From: Desmodus rotundus
Lineage: Eukaryota; Chordata; Mammalia; Chiroptera; Phyllostomidae
NCBI RefSeq assembly: GCF_022682495.2
Contig: NC_071397.1
Span: 4,741,082-4,805,081 of the forward strand
Direction of reading: 5' to 3'
DNA length: 64,000 nt
In this document: one piece after another, positions 54,676-64,000 of the stretch
Numbering within the stretch: the first letter of the stretch is position 1
How the letters are laid out: each line of letters begins with the position of its first letter
The notes under the pieces: generated by a model
Database searches by the model: none
Seen by the model: only the letters and a program-made list of their open reading frames with translations
What the model was told of the DNA's origin: nothing
Made by a program: the position numbers and the translations under genes

Positions 54676-55998
54676 CCCAGCCTTGTCCGAGCCCCACGCG
54701 TCCCTGCGGCTCTCCAGGCCAGATGTGACCTGGGCAGAGCTCAGAGCTGCCCTCTAGTTCTTGGAGCCAGGGTCATCTTGACCCCTCGCTTTCCCTCGTG
54801 TCTCATGTCCGGTCTGCCTGCAAATGCGGCTGGGCTACCTGCAAACACACCTCGGATGTGACTACTCCTCCCCGGCCAACCTGGCCCATCTCTGCCTGGG
54901 AGACTCAGGGGCCCCTCATCATCTCCCTGCCTCCTCCCATTCCTTACCCCATGACAGTCGGTTCCCCACAGTGGCCAGGGAGGGTCTTCTTCAAACATAG
55001 GTCAAGTTAGTCCCCAGCTCAAAACCCTCCCATGGCCCCCATCTCACTGGGGTGGTGGGGGAGCAAAGGCCTCACTGACCTGCAAGGCCATTAGGACATG
55101 TGCCTCCCCCCACTACCTTCCTGACCTCACTCTCTACCGTCCCTCCCTCACCTACTCAGCTCCCTGGGCTCCTCCGATCATCCAAGTACACTCCCGCCTC
55201 CTGAACCTTGGTTTCGTCATCTATAAAATGGGCATAATGATACCTGTACTGCTGGCATTGCAGGGCTCTTGTGAGGATTAAATGACAAATGTGTCAGCAA
55301 AGCACAAAGGCAACCCTGCTCAAGCTGCAGCTTCTGTACAAGGCTCTACTCGAAACTCACCCTCACTCGCCCCCACTCCCTTCTCTGAGCTCCCCTGGAC
55401 TGCGCGCCCTCCAGTCAGAGGCCAGGCCTCATCATCGCTGCATCCGTCGGGCACTGTGCCTGGCAGCTGGGCAGTGCCCCTTGGACACCCGATGACTGAT
55501 AAACAAATCTATTTGTTAACAGCTGTAGACGGTTACTATGATATGGACACATAAGGGTGGGGAACTCAGAGCAGGACAGAGGGCTGCAATAAGGCAACCC
55601 AGTTGGAGGCTCTTTGGGTTCTGGGCAGAACGGCCTGCTGGGGGCTCCAGGGCACCAACCTGAGGTGCAGGGAGGGAGGAATGAGGGACCGGCCTCGTTC
55701 ACTCTGGGACAGGACTGGCCAGCTTCCTCCCCAACAGTCTGCTGCATCAGCCACATATTCCGGGCTGCGGGGTGGAGGCCTGGCTGCCCACCTGCATTCC
55801 TCACTGTGTCTCCCCATGATCTCATCCCAGCCCTGTGGCTGCCCGTGGGGCAGGAGGCTTTGCCGTACCCTGCCCGTGAGGAAAGGGAGACTCACAGAAA
55901 CGGATGCCAGGCACTCTGGTGGGCCTGAGGCCCCAGTGGGGCAGGTGGAATGTACTCCTGAAGGCCACTTCATACTGTGCGGTCAGGCCTTAAAAGCC
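54676..55998. other. Intergenic with L2 and MIR scraps
   Basis: About 54985-55200 resembles sense L2 (caaaaccctcccatggcccc). 55195-55300 is MIR-like (ggtttcgtcatctataaaat). No gene. Confidence 0.45.
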
Positions 55999-56008
55999 CC
56001 ACTGATCC

Positions 56009-56249
56009 ATCCTGGCCAGTGTGGCCCAGTTGGTTGGGTGTCGTCCCACAAACCAAAATGTCGCAGGTTTGATTCCCGGTCAGGAATGCCTGGGTTGCAG
56101 GTTCAGTCCCCACGTAGGGTGCCTTTGAAAGACAACCCATCGATATTTCCCTTTCACACCCATGTCCTCTCCCTCTCTTTCTCCCTCCCTCCCCCCCTCT
56201 CTAGAAAATCAAGAAGCATGTCCTTAGGTGCGGATGAAAAACAGACAAA
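56009..56249 (+). mobile_element. Ves SINE
   Basis: Complete + copy with 'gcaggtttgattcccggtca' as B box. Flanks CCACTGATCC (55999-56008) and CCATTGATCC (56250-56259). Confidence 0.88.
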
Positions 56250-56864
56250 CCATTGATCCTATCCTCACACTTAATAAACTCTGGTCGATTGGCCAACCGA
56301 CTCTCCCTAGGGCTGCCCAGCACTGTCCTGGGCTTTGCCAGGCCCAGCCGCCTTCCCTCTGCAGGCTCGGTGACCCAGACAGGGCCAGCTGACAAACAGG
56401 CCCTGCCCGGGAGGGGCGTGGGACGAAGTGAGTGAAACTCCTTTTAGGAAGGAACTCTTCTCAGAGCCAAGGCTGAGAAACCAGCATCTTGCCAAGACCT
56501 GGGGGTGGGGGAGCCCAGGTGAGCCGACTCAACCCTCAGGAATGGGTGGGGTCGTGAGGGGAGGCGGGCACTTCCTCCTGCCCCAACCCAGGGTCCTGTT
56601 CAATCCTTACTGAGGAGTTTCCTGGCGACAGGCAGTGACCTGTCAGCCGCCTGTGTGGGAAGCAGCTTGGCGTGGCCCTCACCATCTCATTAGCAGTGAT
56701 TCACCCAGGGCTCACCTGACTGCCAGGGGCCTGCCCCACTGCCCACCAAAACCAGCTCCGCCGGCCCCCGTGGAGGGGGCAGAGACTTCTTTCCTTCGGC
56801 TCTCCATCCTCCCTGGCTCCCGGGGCAGAGCCCGCCTGGCACACAGTCAGAACTCAGAATCCAT

Positions 56865-57650
56865 TCATTCAACCAACAAGTTTGACCGAGCACCTGTCGT
56901 ATGCCAGGCACCGTGCTAGTTGCAGGGGTACAGGGTAAATGAACCAGGCAGACCCGAATCCCTGTGCTCTGGGAACAGACATCCTTGTGGGGAAAGACAG
57001 ACTGGAAACCAATAAGTGAGTCAGAGGCTCTTGAAGATGGTGAGTGCGATGAAGAAAAATAAAGCAAGAGAGAGTGTGAGATGAGGGTTTTTATTTTATT
57101 TATTTATTTTTACTTAGTTATTTTTAATTGATTGGAGAGAAAGTAAGGGAGAGAGAGAGAAACATGGATTGGTTGTTCCACTTATGTACGCACCCATTGG
57201 TTGCTTCTTGTATGCGCCCTGACCAGAGATTGAACCCGAAACCTTGCGGTATTGGGACGACGCTGTAACCAACTTAGCTCCCCGGTCAGGACCGATGGGT
57301 TGCAATTTTAAATAGGGTGTTTGGGTAGACCTCTCTGAGGACATATTGGAGCAAAATCCGATAAGGATGAAGATGAAGACGGAGAAGGGAGCTGCACAAA
57401 AAAGGGAGGGAAAATGTGTACCAGGAACAGCACGTGCAAAGGACCTGTGGTAGGAATGCAGGGGGCAGGTATTTAAGGACCAGCGAGGAGACCGGTGGAG
57501 CAGCAGCAGTCCGGGCGAAGGGGAGAGCAGTGGAAGATAGGGTCGGACAGGCGGGGGTGCTCTAGACCCTGCAGGGGTGTAAAGTCCTTTGTAAGAACTT
57601 TGGCTTTTACGCAGCTGAATTTTGTCAGAATACTCCCAAATCCCCCTGTT
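56865..57650 (-). repeat. L2, antisense, split by Ves SINE
   Basis: 'gagcacctgtcgtatgccag' at left, gtgcaaaggacctgtggtag at right, same order as the copies at 5.5 and 37.7 kb. Confidence 0.65.
57091..57292 (-). mobile_element. Ves SINE, older variant
   Basis: Minus strand; 'gagattgaacccgaaacctt' is the B-box complement, head complement at the right end. Resembles the 4.9 kb variant. Confidence 0.8.
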
Positions 57651-60560
57651 GAACCTGAGATGGGGTCCCCAGGCTTCTTCTGTGTGGCTCAGAGCTCAGA
57701 GAGCTAAGTCTAGGGTCAGGGGAGGGTCTGGAAGGATGAGTGTGCTGAGCAGAGGGCTGCTGCCTGTGGAGCACGTGTGACGAGGAAGGTGCCTGCTGGG
57801 GAAACGAGTACCTACCTACTGCACAGGGATGTTGTGGAAAGGGGGCAAAGGGGAGTAGAGGCTGAAAAAGGAAAGAGGGACCAGTAAGAGAGAGTCTTGC
57901 CCAGTTGCCTCCCTCCCCCAAGCCTGTCCTGTCAGATTCATCAGGGACAGACCTGCTACTCTCCTCCCACCTCTCTTCCCTCTGCCTGGGAATCCCTGCT
58001 GTTCTTTGCCTGGTGAATCCCCACTCATCCTGCACAAGGTGGTCTCTGAGTTTGCAGAGCAGGGGCTCCCCACCTGGGCCCAGCATGCCCCACTGAAGCA
58101 TTTTCACACTGGATCGCACATGCCCACTGAGGGGTCTCGCTTCTCCAGGAGACCATGGTCATGGCCGTGGACCACACGGGGCTTCGCTCACCTTTGTACG
58201 CTCAGAACCTGACACAGAGAAGGTGCTGACACGGGCAAGTGAATGAACAAATGCTCACTAGGGTCTGGACACCTCAGAGGGTTTGGAACAGAATAAAGCG
58301 ATCAGATTCACATTTTGGGAAGATGACCCTTGTTCCGTGTGTGTTGAGGGAGGGGGCTGGAGGAGGGTGCCAGCTAAGAGGCTACTGCAATAGTCCAAGC
58401 AGGAGCAAGAGAGAAGTGAGGAAGCACAGAACCAGGGCGCCCACTGCCGGGAGTGAGCGCAGAAGCAAGAGCAGGTTTCGACACCGGGCCTGGGGGGAGG
58501 GGGGGAGTGGAGGGGGAGGTCCCACTCTCCCTCTTTTACTGTGTGTCCTTCCCTCTGCCCTGCCCATGGACAGATGTCACTCGCTCACACAAGATGGCAC
58601 AGTGGTTATGAGCACAGGCTTCGGAGCCCAACTCTGGGTTCAGATCCCCTTTCCACCACACACTTGCTATGTGACATCGGGACAGGTTTACTCAGCCTCT
58701 CGGTTCCTCAGTTTGCCCATCTGTGAGGCAAGATGACAACTGAGGATTATTTGCTGCACTTTATTGATTCTAAGATTCCCTTTCTAACAGTTCTGAAATC
58801 AGGTGAGTCTTAAAATCAGCGACATGGCATGTGTTCTTTAGCGGCACATAAATAATGGTGCATCTGAAGGCGAAAGGAGCCTTAGATCTTAAGAGACACA
58901 AACCTGTGGGGAAACCAGTACCTGGCGTGTTGTGAGGGCTGAATAAATGTTAGCTCTATCACTACTGTCATTATTTGCTCTCTGGAGCAGGAGGTAACAA
59001 AGGCCCCGAAAAGAATAGAGAAATAAATATACTTTGGAGCTAAAAGAGAAAAGGAGCTAATTCATAAATAAATATAAAGGTGAAAAAATCTTAATAATTT
59101 CCCCCCCAAAAAACATCCAAAGCCTAATGCTTCCTCTGGAAGATCCCATTGAATTTTGCCAAAGTCCTTGAGAAATTCCTTCTCTTCCGTGGGGCCAGAA
59201 CTCCTGACTCCCTGACCAGCAGGGGGAAGCAGGGCCTGTCCCCGGTGACTCGTGACTCGGGGGTGTTCCCTGTGTCCTTGCAAATTTCCCTGACTCACCA
59301 TTACTCACTGCCCACAGGCAGGGCTCTGCTACCTTCTGACCAGGAGACCGATGCCCTGGGATCAAGGGTCAGACTCAAACAAAAGTGTGATTATAGTGTG
59401 TTCAGCACAGGCTGCTGCTCGGGAGAAGAGGGTGACCCTCGCTGGCGTCTTATTTTTGGCCTCCTTCCTGGGTTGCGTTCCTGCCTACTGATTTGGCAAA
59501 TCCTGGGCGACTCGGCTTGTTTTCTCTCCTCACTTAAATACATGTCTGGAAAAAGCCTCCACCCCCACAGACCCTGCTGTGTGTGTGGAAATGGTGACAG
59601 GCTTGGTGGAGGAGGAGGAACTGGGTGGCTGGTTCACGGGCCTCCCTCTGGATGCGGGAAGAAGAGTTGGCCCAGGCAGGCACTCTGTGGGGCTGCCACT
59701 GGGGCCAGCAACACCGCCATGGGCCAGTCCTGCGTTCCTCTGGGCTCAGCCAGGGCACCCAGCCCAGCTCGTGTGCTCCCCTGCTCTGACTACTTTGACG
59801 AGAGACCGTCTTGGCTCCCCTTGCCTTGTGGGGCTCCCACATGCCTCTGGTGACAGGAACAGGGTCACTCCTGGGGCTGGGACGCTGGGAGCCTGAACAC
59901 ACAGGCCGCAGGTGTGGCCGCACATGGGCAGCAGGCACATGCTGGACCGACTGTGGAGGGGAGGCCAACAGCAGCCCCCGCCAGCATGCCTGCTCCTGTG
60001 AGCTCTCAGCTGGGCGGGAGGCAGGAAAAGTGTGCTCAGGGCACTCTTCCGGGGACAATGAGGGACCGAGGGTCAGCAGTGGGTCTCTTGGGAGACATTT
60101 TGGGCAGGAAAACTGCCCTCCCTCCCAGCCTCGAGACGCCAGCCAGCGCTCTTCCAGAGCCACAGACCACCCTTGACACCACGGCTGCCCTCAGACCAAT
60201 GGCATCTTCATCCCTGAATACGAAACCAGAGGCCTGTCCACTCACAAGCTGCGTGGAGCCTCTTCTCTGGGCCGGGAGGCACCTAGATGGGTTCACAGCC
60301 TCAGGACACCCCACCCCCCCATCTGCACTGGGAAGAAGAAACTGACAGGATACAGGGCTTCTCTGAAGCCAAAGAGCCGCACAGGGGTCCAGAAAAACAG
60401 GGCAGGCATCAAGAGGGGGTTGGAAGCAAGCGATGCCCGCTCCCCATCAGCTCTGCCATGCTTTACGTAAAGGCGCTTTGCAAATGCAGCGGCGAGCCTC
60501 TAACTCCGCGACAGCCCTGCTCCCCAACCCTCCCCATCTCAGTATTATAATGAGCTGTTT
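57651..60560. other. Intergenic, no gene seen
   Basis: 57905-58250 has sense L2 motifs; 58590-58740 is a MIR (cacttgctatgtgacatcgg, ctcagtttgcccatctgtga). An open frame at 59149-59853 (234 codons) has no recognisable domain. Confidence 0.5.
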
Positions 60561-60564
60561 CGTT

Positions 60565-60680
60565 ATCCATTAAAGATGCCTTCTTGAAGGCAGGGTTGGT
60601 CTAATTCACCCTTGATCTCCTGCCCCCAGCAGAGTGCTGGCACATAGTAGGCATGTCACGAACATTTGTTGCATGAAAGC
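60565..60680 (+). repeat. L2 3'-end, sense
   Basis: 'gatgccttcttgaaggcagg' then agtgctggcacatagtaggc and aacatttgttgcatgaaag. Confidence 0.75.
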
Positions 60681-60689
60681 TCCGTGTGA

Positions 60690-61050
60690 CACCTCACCAA
60701 CGCCTGCGTCAGCTTGGGGAGACAGGCCTTATCATTCCTGTTCATCATCCCCATTTTAAAGACGAGAGGACTGAGGCCCAGGGGTTAGAGCCTTGTCTGG
60801 GGTCCCACAGTTAGTAAGGAGCAGATCTAGGTTTTTAACCGGGGTCTGCGTGCTTATAAGGGGTGCTTCAGGAGCCAGAGCTGATGGATAGACAATACTG
60901 ATCACTACAGCTGACTGAGTTTGCGTCTTTGTTCCCGTTTCACAGATGAGGAAAGTGAGGCTCAGAGAGTTTCCATAGCTCGCCCACAACCACACAGCGG
61001 TGGAGCCTGGTCGGGTTTGGCCCTGGGTCTGCTCACTTTACAAGCCGCGA
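60690..61050 (-). repeat. Two antisense MIR remnants in tandem
   Basis: 60690-60850 (gacgagaggactgaggccca) and 60900-61045 (cacagatgaggaaagtgagg). Each is a separate MIR. Confidence 0.7.
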
Positions 61051-61670
61051 TCTAGCCACTGCCCCGCACCGTCTCTTTTGGGGAAACGCTGTGAGCCCTG
61101 TTCAGCTGCACCCCTAAGAGTCGGCTGGTGTTCTTTTTCTGCAGAGCCTCCTATCTGGAATTTTCTCTTGCTTGTCTCTTTCCCCTGGGCAGCACCCGAG
61201 CTTTCCATCCAGCTTCCCGAGCTGCAGGGACCTCCTCTAGCTCTATAGCACTCATCGCTGGCCACCTCTTTACCTGGCGCGCCACTGTGCCTTCGAGGCC
61301 CTTCCCCCAGAGTCTGCTCAACAGAGCCCAGCAGACCTGGCTTTAAGCTTCCCAACAAGTTCTGCTCCCAAGGTAACCTTGGGGAAAGATGTCAGAAGCA
61401 AGATAACAGTGGCCACACGGAAAATCTGGCTGTCCCGGCGAGTGCCTTGTTTCTTTGGTGGCACCTTTTCAGCCAAAGCAAATACAGCGGCAGATGCGGC
61501 CCGCCTTTGCAGCTCCTGTGCCCTCCGCAGACGCAGGCCATGGGCACCCCGCTCTCAGCAGGTCGAAAGCGCTGGCACCCTGCCAGCTTTGCTGGGCTCT
61601 GCAAGGATCACCGAGGAGACACACTCCTTAGACCGAAGGTGGGGTCAATCCCATAGTCAGACTCATTAGG
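61051..61670. other. Intergenic, no gene seen
   Basis: No exon or repeat recognised. Confidence 0.45.
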
Positions 61671-62690
61671 AGATTACTGAGAACAAATTTCAATAGTTTT
61701 GCAAAAAGAGACCCTGTTTACCTCACCCCCATTAGGATGGCTACTCTTAAAAAAAAAAAAAAAAACAGAAGTGTTGACAAAGATGTAAAGAAATTGGAAC
61801 TATTGTGCATCACTGGTAGGACTGCAGGATGCTGCAGCTGGAACACAGTATGGTGGTTCCTCAAAAAACAAAAAAATAGAACTACCGTATGATCCAGCAA
61901 TCCCAATTCTAGATATACATCCAAAAGAACCAGCCCTGGCTGGTGTGGCTCCGTGGACTGAGTGCTGGGCTGCGAGTCAAAAGACCGCTGGTTTGATTCT
62001 TGGTCAGGGCACATGCCTGGGTCGCAGGCCAGGTCCCCATATGGGGGCGTGTGAGAGGCAACTGATCAATGTCTCTCTCGCACATCGATGTTTCTCTCCT
62101 TCTCTTTCCCCCTCCCTTCTCCTCTCTCCCTCCCTTCCCCTCTCTCTCAAAGTAAATAAAATCTTAAAAAATATTAAAAGCAGGGTCTCGAGGGGATATT
62201 TGCAAACTCATATTTATGGCAGTGTTATCTACAACTCCATCCCGAGGTGGAAGCAATCTAAATGTCCACTAAAGTTGAATAAATAAAATACGGCCTATAC
62301 GTATAACGGAATATTGCTCAACCTTACAAGGGAAGGAAATGCTACATGGCACACGCTACAATATAGACGAACCTTGAGGACGTTATGCTAAGTGAGATGA
62401 GCCAGACGCAAAGGACAAATTTAGTGCATGACTCCACTTACAGGAAGGTAACTAAAGTGGTCAAGTTCATAGAAACAGAAAGTAGAATGGTGGTTACTGA
62501 GAACTTGGTGGAGGGGGAAATGGGGAATTATTACTTAATGGGTACAGAGTTTTAGTTTTGCAAGGTAAAAAATATTACCGAGATTTATTGCATAACATGT
62601 GAAGGTACTTAACACGACCGAACCGTATACACTTAAAAATGGTGAAGATGGTACATTTTATTTTTTTACCATAATTAAAAATAAAAATGT
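61671..62690 (+). mobile_element. L1 3' end, sense, split by Ves SINE
   Basis: 'ccgtatgatccagcaatccc' and ctaaatgtccactaaagttg, then ttatgctaagtgagatgagc and tggtggttactgagaacttg: ORF2 end and 3' UTR in order. No intact ORF. Confidence 0.8.
61934..62174 (+). mobile_element. Ves SINE
   Basis: Complete + copy: ccctggctggtgtggctccg, B box 'gctggtttgattcttggtca', long CT-rich body, A-rich tail. Inserted in the L1. Confidence 0.92.
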
Positions 62691-62830
62691 TAAAAAGGGG
62701 AGAACCTTGTCGGGTTCCTCACTTTGGAGGTATTTATAACATTGTCCGAGGTAGTTAGTTACTTGATAATGCATTGTTTTCTTTAATTCTCACTGCGATT
62801 TATTTATTTATTTTTATTTATTTATTTTGT

Positions 62831-62994
62831 CAGGGGAGAGCGCGAACGCAGTCCCCCACTGCCACCAATTGTGCAGTGGAGTTCCCCACATTTGGGGAAA
62901 CTACAGGGGTCAGCACCTCCGGAGTGCAATGGATAAGCCTCGCCCTGGGAAAACTACCTTCGTGGTGGCGGTATCTCCCCTGCCAAGTAAGTAT
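62831..62994 (-). pseudogene. RNU1: U1 snRNA retropseudogene, full length
   Basis: The minus strand is 164 nt, the exact length of U1, and begins ATACTTACTTGGCAGGGG against U1's ATACTTACCTGGCAGGGG. 'ttcccagggcgaggcttatc' and ggggactgcgttcgcgct are intact. The Sm-site region reads AATTGGTGG instead of AATTTGTGG and stem-loop I is mutated. An A-rich tail (AAATAAATAAATAAA type) and a 19-bp duplication (62784-62802 and 62994-63012, one mismatch) show it arose by reverse transcription. It has no U1 promoter, so it is not a functional gene. Confidence 0.95.
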
Positions 62995-63012
62995 AATTCT
63001 CACCGCGATTTA

Positions 63013-64000
63013 ATGTGGTAGCCATCACAATTTTCTTTCCACATCCCAGGAAACTGAGGCCCAGTGAGAGAAACGGACTTACAGTTTCGGGGAACTTAGT
63101 GAGGGGAAGAGCCCCGATTTGTCCACCTCTTCGGGCACTGGAAGCGCTTGTCCGGCCCCTCCCCTGCGGGGCCTGGCAGAGGATCCCCACATTGAAGCCC
63201 CCAATCACGGACAGAAAGAAAATGAACTTTTAGTTAATGTGATGCTCTGTGTCCCCAAATGAGCCCAAGTTCCTTGGTGACAAGCCATATGCACCTTCTA
63301 TTTTTTGACTTGCTTGGGGAATGGAGCACGCTTAGTTAGTGAGTAACAAACACTTGAGAACTAGTTGGGGTTTTTTAAAAAACTTCTCAAAAAGCCAGAA
63401 TGGGTTTTCACAGAAAATACCGTTGGAGCACTTTCAGCTCACAAAGCGTTTTCCCATACATTAACCTATTTGCTCCCGATGGGGTCCCTGGATAGAAGAC
63501 ATCATTGGCATCTCCATCTTACAGAGCAGGGAAGGCAGCTCAGAGGAGTCCCACAGCTGGGATTACATTTACAGGAGGGGCAACTTGACAGGTGGCTCAG
63601 GACCCCCGTGTCTGTGATACTTTGGCAGGTGGCCTCGTCAGGTTAGGGCAGGGCACCCTCTCTCGCTCAGGGTTCTCTGTGGACCTGATGCTATCTATGC
63701 TCACCTGCTCACTGAGAAGGTGAGCCTTAATCCGCCTCCAAGGTCAGGTAAACTCCTGACAGTCCCCATTGAAGGCTGGAGGCACAGCTCCCTGAGGTTG
63801 CAGTTGCAGCCTTGAATTCTCAGCCAGGCACCAAGCGGCCGTGAGCAAAATGCCTGGGCAGTCCCAGCCCCAGGAAAGTGCTGGTCAGAAGGAGTCAGGC
63901 TGGAGTCCAGTGAAGCAGGGAGGCCCACATGGGGTCAAGCTTGGGGAAACAGCTAAGAACATGAACTTGAAATGAGTTGACCAGGTTGACCGCCCTGGGG
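63013..64000. other. Intergenic to window end
   Basis: 63045-63090 and 63500-63560 look like antisense MIR scraps. No gene recognised. Confidence 0.45.

Noticed and set aside
59149..59853. Open frame of 234 codons
   Set aside because: No recognisable domain, high Cys/Gly/Pro content typical of chance frames, and overlapping frames on the other strand are as long.
62831..62994. Functional U1 gene
   Set aside because: Mutated Sm site and stem-loop I, an A-tail and target duplications; no proximal sequence element in the usual position seen.
36900..64000. A second protein-coding gene downstream of FGD2
   Set aside because: No run of conserved exons with splice sites was recognised; the known neighbour PIM1 would have been identifiable by its kinase motifs.

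Overview
The window is nuclear DNA from a mammal and almost certainly a bat. At least eleven tRNA-derived SINEs have the Ves-type layout: a head starting CCTGGCTGGTGTGGCTCAG, a B-box-like GGTTCGATTCCC, a TC-rich body and an A-rich tail. Two short hAT-like DNA transposons and bat-style L1 3' ends sit among them. A microbat (Yangochiroptera) is the likeliest source; the species cannot be fixed by eye.

One protein-coding gene is visible: FGD2 (FYVE, RhoGEF and PH domain containing 2) on the + strand, from the ATG at 14473 to the stop at 36517. Sixteen coding exons join in frame to 1950 nt (649 residues plus stop). The domain order is DH, PH, FYVE, PH, and all eight FYVE zinc cysteines are present. 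Every intron reads GT-AG except intron 3, which best fits a GC-AG intron. A perfect PU.1-type site and a palindromic pair of E-boxes lie just upstream of the ATG, which suits a gene known from B cells, macrophages and dendritic cells.

Layout: 1-14.3 kb is intergenic (Ves, L1, L2, MIR, an LTR, and a 0.4 kb CA-rich microsatellite). From 14.3 to 36.9 kb lies FGD2; its intron 9 (7.8 kb) holds a 2.5 kb L1, two hAT MITEs and two Ves copies. From 36.9 to 64 kb I see no active gene, only repeats and dead retrocopies. In human the FGD2-PIM1 interval on 6p21.2 is also gene-poor.

The most informative non-genic structures are retrocopies. At 41.2-43.05 kb an L1 contains a Ves SINE, whose tail contains a processed pseudogene of PIGP, whose last coding exon contains another Ves SINE; each insertion shows its own target-site duplication. 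At 62.8-63.0 kb there is a full-length U1 snRNA retropseudogene. At 43.48-43.72 kb there is a 241-bp retrocopy of the 3' end of an unidentified mRNA. At 54.0 kb a 45-bp Ves head without an A-tail sits between perfect 15-bp duplications. I found no CRISPR array, operon, prophage or new gene system.
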